Assembly (NCBI RefSeq): GCF_009796785.1
Contig: NZ_CP047026.1
Location: 2,772,501 to 2,836,500, forward strand
Source: Polaribacter sp. L3A8
GTDB taxonomy: Bacteria; Bacteroidota; Bacteroidia; Flavobacteriales; Flavobacteriaceae
Direction of reading: 5' to 3'
DNA length: 64,000 nucleotides
Under the pieces are notes generated by a model. That model worked only from the letters and a program-made list of their open reading frames with translations. It made no database searches and had not been told where the DNA came from. A program made the translations under genes and the position numbers. Shown one piece after another: positions 31,915 through 41,543 of this stretch (position 1 is the first letter of the stretch; the number at the start of each line of letters is the position of its first letter).

Positions 31915-34900
31915 TTATAATCCTATTTTTATGCCTAAAGTAACTGTACGTAATGTTGGTAAAGTAAAACCATCATTATTAGCTGCAGCCTCAGGATCGA
32001 TTATGTCACTAAATATACCTAACTTATTAAACATCAATAAATTATCAGCAGACACATATAATTCACATTTATTCATTCCTGTTTTTTCTAAAATATTTTT
32101 AGGAATCGAATAATTGATACTTGCTGTTTTTAATCTTAAGTATGTTGCATCTTTGTACCAAAAATCTGAAAAATTATTATTCCAAGCACGAGCACCATTT
32201 CTACCAAAAGCTGGTAGTTGAGCATTAGGGTTTCCATTTTGACCTGGATTTTCAGGATCTTGATAAAAACTATATTGTGTATGTATTTGAAGTGGTACAC
32301 GTTCATTATCAAAAGGATTTCTTGCCTGAGTTGCAATACTTAAATTAAAACGAGTTGCACCTTGCCATAATAAGTTTAAACCAAAATTTTTGTATTTAAA
32401 ATTAGTAGTTAATGCAAAAGTCATTTCTGGAAAAGTACCAAAACCTAACTGTTCTCTATCTTCTTGATTTATAATATTATCACCATTTACATCTTTATAT
32501 CTTATATCTCCAAGTTGAGGCGAACCATTAAGGTCTTCTAATGTGTATTGATTTAAATAGTCATCTACCTCTAATTGATTTTGAAATAATCCATCAGATA
32601 CATAACCAAATACTGTTTCATTAACAAACCTTCCTTCTCTTTTATTATACTTAACATCAATAGGATTGGTTTCATCAATTTCTTCCTCTACTTTTTCAAA
32701 TTTTTCTCTAGCCAATCCAACATTTCCATTTAATGTAAATGTAAAATCTTCTCCAACTCTACCTTTATATCCTAAAGAAAGATCAAAACCACGATTGCTT
32801 CTACTATCTAAATTTGTTAGAGGCAAATTAGCTCCAAAAGTTGATGGAAAACCTTGTATTGGTCTTCTTAATAAACCCTCTCTTAGCCTATAAAAAACAT
32901 CTACACTACCATATAGTTGTCCATTTAAAAAACTAAAATCTAAACCGGCATTATAAAGTTTTGTTTGCTCCCAAGTAATAAATGGATTTGCCAACCCTTG
33001 ATCTACAATAATTGGCGTTGCAGTGTTATCAAGGAAATATACATTACCAAGAGATTCTGAAAAACCAGTTAAGTAATCGAAAGTAGTTCTACCAACATTT
33101 GAATCTACACCAGTTTCACTATAAGAAAGTCTTAGTTTTAAATTTCTAACAAATTCATTATCTTTTAAAAAGTTTTCTTTTGATATGTTCCACCCAAGAG
33201 AAACTGATGGAAAATAACCCCAACGAACATCTGGTCCAAAATAAGAACTACCATCTGCTCTAATAGTTGCTTCTAATAAATATTTATCTTTATAACTGTA
33301 GTTTGCACGAGCTGCGTAACTAACTCTTTTATACTCTTGAGTTCTACCAGTACTTGCAGCACCAATAGATGTAAGGTCATCTGCTCCACTAATCTGCGGA
33401 ACTTCAAAAGATAACAACTCACGTCTTTGAACAAATAAATTATTAAAGGTATTCGTTTCTTTTTCTTTTAATGCTAAAAATTTTAGATCATGATTTCCTA
33501 ATGATTTATCATATTCTATAAAAAATCTAGGAAGTATTCTTCTACGAGGTTCTCCGGCACCTGTAAAATAAGCCTGATCATAACCTGCTTGTGCAAAATT
33601 AGAAGCTTCAAGTGTATAACCATCGTTATCTTCTGTAACAGCTTCTGGATCGTAAGAAAAAATGTCATAAGCTCTTCGTAAAAAATCTTGATAATCATTT
33701 CTAAAACGCGCGTTAACTCTAACTCCTATAGATAAACCATCAATAAAGGGAGTTTTATATTTTAATTCTAAAGCAGCTGCTAGGGTTTCTGTTCTTGTTC
33801 TATTATAACCAGAAAATCTTTGATTTACCCTTGCCACTGGAGAACGCTGAGTAAAGCCTGAAAATGGTGCTCTGTCAGCATCTGGAAATTCATAATTATA
33901 GAAAGGTTGTGCCGTTCTTAAATCACCAAAAAAATCACCTAAAGTAGTTGCAGCATAATCTTTATATTCATCTATAAAAGAAGTGTTTAAACTCATCTTT
34001 AAATTCTCTGAAAGATCAGCATCCATATTATTAGTGATTGTCAATTTTCGGTAGTCATAATCTCCTTCAAAAATAGCATCTTGTGTTGCTAGACCAATAG
34101 AAGTAAAGTATTTAAATTTTTCTCCACCTCCTCTAATACTTAAATTGTGTTGCGCTATTGCAGCTCCACTATTTTTTAATAATCCATCAGCCCAATCATA
34201 AGATTTTCTTTGTCCAGAAGTGTATAAATCAAGTCTTTCTTGAGAGAAATCTGCAGGATATACCACATCAGCATCGGGATTAGCAGGATCATATTGATCA
34301 TTAAATATAGCTGATCTTCCTAAGGTTAAATAATCTGTAGCATTCGCATAGTTTGCAAATGAAATTTCTTTTTGAAAACCATAGTAACCATGATAATCTA
34401 TTGATGTTTTACCTGCTTTACCTCTCTTTGTAGTTACTAATATAACTCCATTACCTGCTCTAGCCCCGTAAATAGCAGCAGAGGCATCTTTTAAAACTGT
34501 AATTGACTCTATATCATTAGGATCTATACGATCAAAGAAAGACTCAACCCCATCTACAATAATCAAAGGAGCTCCAAACCCCCTAATACTTAAAGCAACA
34601 TTATCTGAACCCGGTAAACCTGGATTTTGATTTGTTAACAATCCAGGTATTTGCCCTATTAATAGGTTTTTTACATTTGTTACTGGGCTATTTACAACAT
34701 CACCCACCTTTAAAGTTTCAATAGAACCTGTTATGGTTTCTTTTTTTTGAGTACCATAAGCAACTACCACAATCTCATCTAACCCTTCGTTATCTACTAC
34801 CATTTTAAGAGAAATGTTATTTCTACCATTCACCAAAATTTCTTCAGTTTTATATCCTAAATATCGAAAAACAAGAGTTGCGTTGTCTTCAACTGTAATT

Positions 34901-35076
34901 TCGTATTTTCCATTAAAATCGGAGACGAAACCTTTTGTTGTATTTTTTTCCAAAACACTAACTCCTGGAAAAGGCTCTCCAAACTCATCAGTAATCTGTC
35001 CAGAAACTTTATTCTGCCCAATTAATGATGAAGAGATAATTAGGAAACCTGTCATAATTAAAAATAAGTGCTTCAT
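31915..35076 (-). CDS. SusC-family TonB-dependent outer-membrane glycan importer
   Basis: Outer-membrane transporter of 1053 residues with signal peptide about 1-20. A carboxypeptidase-regulatory-like domain (about 22-100, ISGQ... FRYLGYKTEEILVNG) is followed by the SusC signature around VVVAYGTQKKETITGSIET. The plug domain is about 115-230 (SIRGFGAPLIIVDGVE, TVLKDASAAIYGARAGNGV), and a 22-strand barrel runs to the C-terminus. It should import oligosaccharides with its SusD lid, encoded 24 bp downstream. That SusD is frameshifted, so function of the pair is uncertain. It is divergent from the AraC-type regulator gene across a 736 bp gap and probably controlled by it. Confidence 0.95.
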   Translation of the reverse strand: MKHLFLIMTGFLIISSSLIGQNKVSGQITDEFGEPFPGVSVLEKNTTKGFVSDFNGKYEITVEDNATLVFRYLGYKTEEILVNGRNNISLKMVVDNEGLDEIVVVAYGTQKKETITGSIETLKVGDVVNSPVTNVKNLLIGQIPGLLTNQNPGLPGSDNVALSIRGFGAPLIIVDGVESFFDRIDPNDIESITVLKDASAAIYGARAGNGVILVTTKRGKAGKTSIDYHGYYGFQKEISFANYANATDYLTLGRSAIFNDQYDPANPDADVVYPADFSQERLDLYTSGQRKSYDWADGLLKNSGAAIAQHNLSIRGGGEKFKYFTSIGLATQDAIFEGDYDYRKLTITNNMDADLSENLKMSLNTSFIDEYKDYAATTLGDFFGDLRTAQPFYNYEFPDADRAPFSGFTQRSPVARVNQRFSGYNRTRTETLAAALELKYKTPFIDGLSIGVRVNARFRNDYQDFLRRAYDIFSYDPEAVTEDNDGYTLEASNFAQAGYDQAYFTGAGEPRRRILPRFFIEYDKSLGNHDLKFLALKEKETNTFNNLFVQRRELLSFEVPQISGADDLTSIGAASTGRTQEYKRVSYAARANYSYKDKYLLEATIRADGSSYFGPDVRWGYFPSVSLGWNISKENFLKDNEFVRNLKLRLSYSETGVDSNVGRTTFDYLTGFSESLGNVYFLDNTATPIIVDQGLANPFITWEQTKLYNAGLDFSFLNGQLYGSVDVFYRLREGLLRRPIQGFPSTFGANLPLTNLDSRSNRGFDLSLGYKGRVGEDFTFTLNGNVGLAREKFEKVEEEIDETNPIDVKYNKREGRFVNETVFGYVSDGLFQNQLEVDDYLNQYTLEDLNGSPQLGDIRYKDVNGDNIINQEDREQLGFGTFPEMTFALTTNFKYKNFGLNLLWQGATRFNLSIATQARNPFDNERVPLQIHTQYSFYQDPENPGQNGNPNAQLPAFGRNGARAWNNNFSDFWYKDATYLRLKTASINYSIPKNILEKTGMNKCELYVSADNLLMFNKLGIFSDIIDPEAAANNDGFTLPTLRTVTLGIKIGL

Positions 35077-35812
35077 ATTGTATAGTATTTAATTGATTGT
35101 TTTTTTTATTTTAAATATTATTTCGATAAGAAATTAAAATAATGATGTAAGATTAAAATTTTAAGTGTTGTAAAAATGGATTAATCAAGGTAAAATATGG
35201 ACGCATCTATATTTTTCTAAAAAATTATTAAATGCCACCTTACTAAAAAGATAAAACCTACAATTTTATATTTACAATTAATTATTCTTTAATTTAATCT
35301 TATAAATTTAACATATAACTTCTTTAAAATTGAAATGAAAAACTAGAAAATAATTTTAAAAGTACTAGTATTTAATGCTGTTAATCTTTACAAAACAATT
35401 TATAAACCATTAAAAGCTTAATTTAAACGCTTAACAGTCTTTATTTTCTTAAATCTAAGAATCTATTATATTTCAATTGAGAAAATTAACTGCATTTTGA
35501 TATTTATAATTTTATTTAGTTTTTTTTATGTTATAATTAAAATAGGCATATAATTTTATCAAATATACAATGACCTATTAACAAATAAAATAGACGAAAA
35601 TATTAAAAATATAGATAAAAACACTTAGGTAAAAAAAATATTTATTTCACAAAAACCTTCATAGATACCTAAATTAAGGGTTTTTTTTTAATTAAAAAAG
35701 ACCAACTAAATTAAATAGTATAATTTATGGATTTAATCACTTTAAAAAAAAAGCATATATTTACAAATAAACTACCATTTAAAATGAATAAAAATTAAAA
35801 GTAAATTTTACT
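35077..35812. other. Divergent regulatory region between susC-like and araC-like genes
   Basis: A 736 bp, extremely AT-rich interval with no open gene of note. It must contain the promoters for the SusC transcript (minus) and the regulator (plus). The only match to TAnnTTTG that I found for the SusC side is at 35560-35567, which would give a leader of nearly 500 nt. No clear operator repeat was identified by eye. Confidence 0.6.
35560..35567 (-). promoter_or_regulatory. Possible -7 element (TATATTTG) for the SusC transcript
   Basis: The minus strand reads TATATTTG, a full match to TAnnTTTG. A TTTG lies 14 nt further upstream (35582-35585 on the plus strand as CAAA), closer than the usual -33 spacing. 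If real, the SusC mRNA would carry an untranslated leader of about 480 nt. Confidence 0.25.
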
Positions 35813-36700
35813 ATGGATACAACTGCTTTAAGAGAAGGCTTTTTGGGACAGAAATTAATTTCATTACCAAAATCTATAATTAGTATTGCAAAAAACAACC
35901 CTATTACTAAAAATTTTTATATTACTGATTTAGGTCATTATCCAAAAGCAAATAATCATTATAGACGAAGAAAAAAAGGGTCTACTGAATATATTTTGAT
36001 ATATTGTACCAAAGGGCAAGGCGAAATTATTTTAGATGATGTAAAATATATAATTTCTCCTAATGAATTTTTCATAATACCAAAAAAAGTTAAGCATGAA
36101 TACAGAGCAGATGAATCTGATCCATGGACAATTTATTGGTTTCATTTTAATGGAGTTCTAGCTAAAGAATTATTTAATAGATATAAAGCTACAGATGCTA
36201 AAAATTATAAAAACACACCTTTTTCAAAAGAAAAAATAACATTGTTTGAAAAAATTTTTAATCTTTTTGATCATAATAATTTAGAAAATCAAATAGAGTA
36301 TGCAAATTTATTAAGTTTAAGTTTTATTAGTACTTTTATCTACCAAGATTCAGATTTTAAAGTAAACAGAAGCGATAATGATAACGTTATCAATTCTATT
36401 AAAAATTTCTTGTTAGATAATTTGGATAAAAATTTTACTTTAGATGAAGTTGCAAACAAATTTAATTATTCAAAATCTTACTTGCACACAAAATTTAAAT
36501 CAAACACAGGCTACCCAATAATGGTATTTTTTAATCTTAAAAAAACTCAAAAAGCTTGTGAGTATCTAAATTATACAGATTTAAGCATTAAGGAAATTAG
36601 CTACAAAATTGGCTTTGAAGATCCGTTATATTTTTCTAGAATATTTAAAAATTTCATGGGTAAATCACCAAGAAATTACAAAAAAAGTCAAATAAAGTAA
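35813..36700 (+). CDS. AraC-family transcriptional regulator
   Basis: Cytoplasmic regulator of 295 residues. The N-terminal cupin-like sugar-sensing domain covers about residues 30-140 (YILIYCTKGQGEIILDD, IIPKKVKHEYRA, WTIYWFHFNG). The C-terminal pair of helix-turn-helix motifs lies at about 195-292 (FTLDEVANKFNYSKSYLHTKF and LSIKEISYKIGFEDPLYFSR), ending in the conserved MGKSPRNYKKS. It is the only transcription regulator in the window and is divergent from the SusC gene. It is therefore the likely activator of the SusCD unit and perhaps of the degradation operon. The sensed sugar is unknown. The start at 35813 is the first Met of the frame and keeps the whole cupin domain. Confidence 0.93.
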   Translation: MDTTALREGFLGQKLISLPKSIISIAKNNPITKNFYITDLGHYPKANNHYRRRKKGSTEYILIYCTKGQGEIILDDVKYIISPNEFFIIPKKVKHEYRADESDPWTIYWFHFNGVLAKELFNRYKATDAKNYKNTPFSKEKITLFEKIFNLFDHNNLENQIEYANLLSLSFISTFIYQDSDFKVNRSDNDNVINSIKNFLLDNLDKNFTLDEVANKFNYSKSYLHTKFKSNTGYPIMVFFNLKKTQKACEYLNYTDLSIKEISYKIGFEDPLYFSRIFKNFMGKSPRNYKKSQIK

Positions 36701-37132
36701 TATTTTTCAAGAATCTAAAAGGGTATTTTTTTTAGAACTATTAATAAAATTTATAACATTATCTTAATTAGAAATCTTCACTAACTTTCTAAACAAAAAC
36801 GCTGCAAACGCCTGAATTACAATTATTTTATCTAAAACACCTGCACTAAAATAATTATAACTATTTAATGGATTATATTAAAGATTCCCCTAACATATAT
36901 GTTAAATAAATATTCTTAGTAACCATCCTCACCGTTTTTTTTTGGCACCATCTTTAATAAATGATACCGAATATGCAAACCTATAGAAGTACATATCTAT
37001 AAACTCTTTCTTGCAAGAATCTTCATTAATAATAACTTATGGTGTATACAATTATGGTTATTGTTAATCAGTATAAAACATAAATTTGCCTAAGAAGTTT
37101 AGCTAAAGATTATCAAAAGAAAACAATTATTT
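36701..37132. other. Convergent intergenic region
   Basis: A 432 bp AT-rich gap between the plus-strand regulator and the minus-strand beta-propeller gene. It holds a weak hairpin near 36714-36736. A minus-strand stretch (around 36790-36870) reads briefly like protein but is too short to identify. No gene can be supported. Confidence 0.5.
36714..36736 (+). terminator. Weak hairpin terminator after the AraC-type gene
   Basis: TCTAAAA (36714-36720) pairs with TTTTAGA (36730-36736) around a T-rich loop, just 14 bp after the regulator stop. The stem is short and AT-rich, so this is a tentative terminator. Confidence 0.3.
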
Positions 37133-39730
37133 TTATTCTTTTAAAATTTTAACAAAAGCTGGTTTTTCTAAAAATATTTTAGCTAAATAAATACCTGAAG
37201 CTTCATTTTTTAGAGAAAGTTGAATTTGACCACCTACAACTTTGTATTTACTATTTGTAATTAACCTACCTGCTTCTGTATAAATATGCACTAAAACATC
37301 TTTTGAAGCATTAGGCACAGGTACTTTAAAATTTCCAGAAGTTGGGTTTGGAAATGCTTTAACGGATTCTGTTTCGTTTATAACATTATTATTTATAGAC
37401 AAAGAGCTAACGTCTATTTTAAAATCGAAAACACCACTTCCATAAGTAGTAAATCTTACGATATCTTTAGACTTAATATACTGTACATCTGTAAAGCTTG
37501 TTAATTCAGGCACATCATCTCCATTCATTTCAAACCATTTATCTTCTTCTGTAGAATATACCCAGATTCCACTAAAATTACAAGCAGCAAATATAAATTT
37601 TCCTGAAGGAGCTACTGTAAAATCCATAATTTCATTAACATTAAGACCAATATTGTGGTTGGTGAATGTTATACCACCATCTTTAGAAATTAAAAAAATG
37701 TTGCCTTTACCTGTATAATACACTGTAGACTCATCTGCAGGACTTCCTTTTATAACCTGTCTTTGCTTTGTATGCTTATCTGTTTGACCAGGCATAGTGC
37801 CAGCATAAGTTGTTTCTGTAAAAGTTGTACCACCATCTGTTGAATAGAAAAATTCTCCAGTTTTTAAACCAACATACCACCTATTTGTATTTACTGGAGA
37901 GTAATTAAAACTTACTGCAGATCCTGGAAAAGTATAAGGATGAATTGTTCTAATTAAAGTACTACCATTATAAGTAATCTTTTCTAATTTATTTTGACCA
38001 GAAGGAATATAAATAGCATCCTCATTATTGTCTGGTGAAGGAATCATGCTTGTTGCCCACCAATTTCCATAATAGTTTTTCCCAACAACAGTGCCATAAT
38101 TACCTCCATTAGTTGTGCTTGCTCTTCCTATTCTACCATACCAATACCAAAACCAAACTGAAGATTCATTTTTAGATAAAGCGACTCTAAAAACATCTGT
38201 ATTCGCTTCTCTTGCAGTTTCATAATATCCGTTTTGAGATGGTGTTCCAGAAAAACTCTGTGAACCCCTATCTTGATTTGCTACGTATATTTTATCGTGA
38301 ATTTCACTGGTAACAGCATCATAAGAAAGCATATTAGGGCTTCCTCTATTAATACTTTTCCAAGAACTCCAATCAGATGGATCTGTGGTGTAATAACTAC
38401 CAAAATGAAATCCTGAAAAGGTAAAACTACCTCCATCTTCTTTATCATAAATTCTAAAATGTTCTAAATCCCAAACATAAGTTCCTGGACTTAAACGATG
38501 ATTATTTCCTGCAAAACTAGCTCCAAAGTTTTGAGAAATAAATAAATCTATAAATCCTTTAAAAACAATATTTGGTTTTGTAGGATGCATTTCCACTATA
38601 TTTCTGTCATTGGTATTATTTGTATGTTCCCAAGTTTCTCCTTCGTCTTTTGAATAATATATATTCTTGTTTCCACTACTTACATAAAAATAATAAACCC
38701 CACCAACTAAAGCTCCATGTAAGGTGTCTACTCCTGTAAAAGTTTGTGTTGGTTCTTTTATGATACTAAATTCACTCTCTCCTGCTTCCAGTTTAAAAAT
38801 AAATATTTTCGAATCACTTTTTCTCCTAACAAAAGCGTAAATACTATTGTCATTATGAGGTTTAAGAGTATTAACCTCAAAAGAACTTCTAGAAAACTTA
38901 TACCTAGATTCTCTATAATTTAAGCCGTAATCATCTGAAATAAAAAGTTTATCAAAACCAGAGTTGCCTTCAAAATTACCTCCATGAGCAACAACCCTTC
39001 TTCCTGTTGGCGTTTTCACAACATGCGTTTTAAAGTTTAATGAATTTTGAAATAAGGCTCCATTGGCTGTTGTCCAAGTTCTACCTTCATCATCAGAAAA
39101 CTCCATACCCCCATTTGATTGTTGATTTACAAGACGAAAACTATTATCTGGTAAATTAACACCACTTAAAACTAAACCTCTAAAATTTAAACTACTATTT
39201 CCTAAAAAATTTCGCTTATGATTTCTAAGAGACCATTTTACTTGTTTAGTATCATCAATTTTATAGAGGTGACCTGGTCTAGAAAGTACATACACCTCTT
39301 CGTTAACAGGGTCGTAAACAGAACCAAGTGCATCCGAACCACCTTCAGTATAACCTGGTCCTACATTTGATGACATATGTAAATATTTTTGCGCCCAACT
39401 TCCATTAATTCTCTTATTTGCATAAGAATAACTTGGTAAATTAGAAAAATATTCTATTTCTCTATTTGGCTTTTTCTTACTGTAATCTGTAAACTGATTG
39501 CCAGAAACTTTTAGCTCTTCCCTCCAATTTGCGTAGTCTTTCAAGTCTTTTTCTTCTAATTTAGCAGGATCAAATGGTGGTGGTTGGGGAAACATAATTT
39601 TTGGCCTCCCTTTCTTTTCTTTATACTCAAAGTTAGCATCTGTACTATTGTTACTTTCTGGTAAATTATAATATATAAGTGATGTTATTACAATTATAAC
39701 AAGTGATAGTATTAAGGTACTTTTTTTCAT
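37133..39730 (-). CDS. Secreted Asp-box beta-propeller protein with T9SS tail
   Basis: An 865-residue exported protein with an N-terminal hydrophobic signal and a proline-rich spacer (FPQPPPFDPAKL). At least four Asp-box motifs mark beta-propeller blades: SDDEGRTW near residue 210, SKDEGETW near 358, STDGGTTF near 627 and SKDGGITF near 677. The spread over about 600 residues suggests two propellers, as in GH74-like or sortilin-like proteins. A T9SS sorting domain starts at AFPNPTSGNFKV. It may be a glycoside hydrolase, a lyase or a binding protein. No catalytic residue can be assigned by eye. It stands alone on the minus strand, with a -7-like TAAATTTG about 112 bp before its start. Confidence 0.8.
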   Translation of the reverse strand: MKKSTLILSLVIIVITSLIYYNLPESNNSTDANFEYKEKKGRPKIMFPQPPPFDPAKLEEKDLKDYANWREELKVSGNQFTDYSKKKPNREIEYFSNLPSYSYANKRINGSWAQKYLHMSSNVGPGYTEGGSDALGSVYDPVNEEVYVLSRPGHLYKIDDTKQVKWSLRNHKRNFLGNSSLNFRGLVLSGVNLPDNSFRLVNQQSNGGMEFSDDEGRTWTTANGALFQNSLNFKTHVVKTPTGRRVVAHGGNFEGNSGFDKLFISDDYGLNYRESRYKFSRSSFEVNTLKPHNDNSIYAFVRRKSDSKIFIFKLEAGESEFSIIKEPTQTFTGVDTLHGALVGGVYYFYVSSGNKNIYYSKDEGETWEHTNNTNDRNIVEMHPTKPNIVFKGFIDLFISQNFGASFAGNNHRLSPGTYVWDLEHFRIYDKEDGGSFTFSGFHFGSYYTTDPSDWSSWKSINRGSPNMLSYDAVTSEIHDKIYVANQDRGSQSFSGTPSQNGYYETAREANTDVFRVALSKNESSVWFWYWYGRIGRASTTNGGNYGTVVGKNYYGNWWATSMIPSPDNNEDAIYIPSGQNKLEKITYNGSTLIRTIHPYTFPGSAVSFNYSPVNTNRWYVGLKTGEFFYSTDGGTTFTETTYAGTMPGQTDKHTKQRQVIKGSPADESTVYYTGKGNIFLISKDGGITFTNHNIGLNVNEIMDFTVAPSGKFIFAACNFSGIWVYSTEEDKWFEMNGDDVPELTSFTDVQYIKSKDIVRFTTYGSGVFDFKIDVSSLSINNNVINETESVKAFPNPTSGNFKVPVPNASKDVLVHIYTEAGRLITNSKYKVVGGQIQLSLKNEASGIYLAKIFLEKPAFVKILKE

Positions 39731-40295
39731 AATGAATTATATTTTTAAATTTTATAAATCTAATTGATGTATTAAAAACACTAATTATACTTTAAAAAAA
39801 AATCGTTTTTATTAAACAATTGAGTCAAAAAATGATAATTCCAAATTTAAAATTAACTAAGTAGAAAAATATAGATATAATAACTTAAAAAATAGATAAT
39901 AACATTTAAAAGAAGTTTTAACAAGGCTCTACAAACCCATATAATTAGTGTTTTAAAAATACTTTGAGAAAAGCAGAATCAACAAACTATGTTTATCCTT
40001 TAGAGACAACAGGATTAAAGATTACTTAGACTTCCTAATCAGTTTATTCGATTTTATGAAAGATAACTTTAATAAAAAACCTTTTTTCTTTGTTGAATAA
40101 AATTGACCTAAAATCTAACTCTTTAATTATAAATATTAAATTTCTTCAATTAGGTTTTTTTAATTTTTAGTTTTTTTGCTGTGGTAGTTTTTTGATAATT
40201 TGAGATATTCCAATCTTTAGAAGTAATATGTATGGACTACCTTGTAAATTTGTGACTATTTTTTTAAGCTACATTTTTAATAATTCCCCTCAATT
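39731..40295. other. AT-rich gap without a recognisable gene
   Basis: About 565 bp between the start of the beta-propeller gene and the rhamnose mutarotase remnant. It contains a TAAATTTG -7-like match on the minus strand at 39842-39849. I see no intact or clearly decayed gene here. Confidence 0.5.
39842..39849 (-). promoter_or_regulatory. Possible -7 element (TAAATTTG) of the beta-propeller gene
   Basis: Full match to TAnnTTTG on the minus strand, 112 bp before the start at 39730. The spacing to the start is plausible, but no -33 TTG is visible at 17-21 nt. Confidence 0.25.
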
Positions 40296-40593
40296 TTATT
40301 TCCCTTCATCATTCAACTTATACTTTTTGGAAATATTTTTTAAGAAACTTTCGGATACTTTAAGAAGAAAATTACCAGTAATTTCATTGGATGATAAATC
40401 TTGAGAACCTCCATTACCAGATACTTTTTGAAATGCAAAAAGTGTACTAGTTTCTTCATCAAAAAAAATAGAGTATTCATTAACTCCTTTTATTTTAATA
40501 ATTTTATAACTCAGGCCAAAGCTTGCTAAGACGTTTATTATAAGCTTCTTTTTCTCCTTTATTTAATTTCATTTTAAAAGCTAATCTTTGTAT
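40296..40593 (-). pseudogene. L-rhamnose mutarotase (RhaM-like) pseudogene
   Basis: Minus-strand remnant of a RhaM-type mutarotase, which interconverts rhamnose anomers in the cytoplasm. The first frame reads QRLAFKMKLNKGEKEAYNKR then LSKLWPEL and a stop. One base further, the frame continues KIIKIKGVNEYSIFFDEETS, TLFAFQKVSGNGGSQDLSSN and ends at a TAA at 40296. These match the family landmarks FKMKLNPG, WPEL, YSIFLDEET and SQDLxSNE. The expected start codon position reads ATA (40591-40593), the WPEL junction holds a one-base frameshift, and the usual WWxYM and NPDNSP segments are degenerate. It is a dead gene, but it shows that an ancestor of this locus handled rhamnose. Confidence 0.75.
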
Positions 40594-40611
40594 AAGATTA
40601 AATTAATAAAA

Positions 40612-40653
40612 AAAATCATTCTAACTTTTAATAAAAAAAGTTAGAATGATTTA
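40612..40653 (-). terminator. Strong hairpin terminator
   Basis: A near-perfect inverted repeat: AATCATTCTAACTTTT paired with AAAAAGTTAGAATGATT around a short A-rich loop, flanked by A and T runs on both sides. It lies about 30 bp after the stop of the ricin-like gene (40683) and should end its transcript. Its symmetry would allow bidirectional action. Confidence 0.75.
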
Positions 40654-40682
40654 AAAAAATATTTTATAATTCTAAATAAAAC

Positions 40683-41543
40683 TTATTCCTTTATTATTTT
40701 TTTAGAGAATTTTTCACCATTTACACCAACCATTTTTAAAATATATAAACCAGTTGATAACGAAGTTACATTAAGATTAATATCTCCGTTTGAATTACTA
40801 ACTGTTTTCGATAACACTTTATTACCTAAAACAGAATATATAGAAATTTGCTTCACTTTAGATGTAGCACCTTTAACTGTTAATTGGTTATTAGATGTAT
40901 AAACAGAAAATGCATCTAAACCAAAAGTATTAACACTTGCTACTGCAGCTTCTATAAGATGGTATTGAATTACATCAATACCTCCTCCATCGAATTGCAC
41001 AGGGTCTCCTGCTGCAGATGGAATTATACCATATCTTGAATTAGTTCCCCATGGTGTTTGTAAAAATAATGCATTGTTTCCATCTGATGGGTTACTTCCT
41101 GTTGAGTCAGCAAGTCCGTCTGCATTAACTTTAGTTTTTCTTCTTTGAAACTGGTCTTTACCACTCCAATCACCAACTTCAACCTCTTTTGGAAGTCTTT
41201 TTTCAACAGTAAGAGTATAAGTTGGATGATCTGCTTCTACACCAGATGTAGTCATTGTCCAGTCAATTCCGCCTGCCTTTGAAGTAATTTCCACCAATCC
41301 TGGAGAAGCAGGAGTTCTATGTACTGCTATGTACCAAACTTGTGCTGCATTATTGTCAGGTAATTCTTCTGCCCAAACTAAAGCACCAGTAGCTCCATCA
41401 ATTGTCATATAAAGATTAGTATCCAAACCCGATGTTGAAATTTTATAAGAACCGCTTGTGGTATATAATGCTTGCCCTTGCACTATTGTTGCGCTAAAAA
41501 ATACAACAGCTAATAAAGTTAATTTAAGTAATTGTTTTTTCAT
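40683..41543 (-). CDS. Small secreted ricin-like protein with T9SS tail
   Basis: Exported protein of 286 residues with a cleavable signal peptide (1-24, ending VQGQ). The N-terminal half begins GSYKISTSGLDTNLYMTID and contains AAQVWYIAVHR, a pattern like ricin-type beta-trefoil lectin repeats. The match is partial. The C-terminal third is a T9SS sorting domain (ISIYSVLGNKVLSKTVS ... SKKIIKE). No catalytic motif is visible, so a surface carbohydrate-binding role is the best guess. It is monocistronic: a strong terminator follows it, and the region upstream has a transposase scar. Confidence 0.75.
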   Translation of the reverse strand: MKKQLLKLTLLAVVFFSATIVQGQALYTTSGSYKISTSGLDTNLYMTIDGATGALVWAEELPDNNAAQVWYIAVHRTPASPGLVEITSKAGGIDWTMTTSGVEADHPTYTLTVEKRLPKEVEVGDWSGKDQFQRRKTKVNADGLADSTGSNPSDGNNALFLQTPWGTNSRYGIIPSAAGDPVQFDGGGIDVIQYHLIEAAVASVNTFGLDAFSVYTSNNQLTVKGATSKVKQISIYSVLGNKVLSKTVSNSNGDINLNVTSLSTGLYILKMVGVNGEKFSKKIIKE

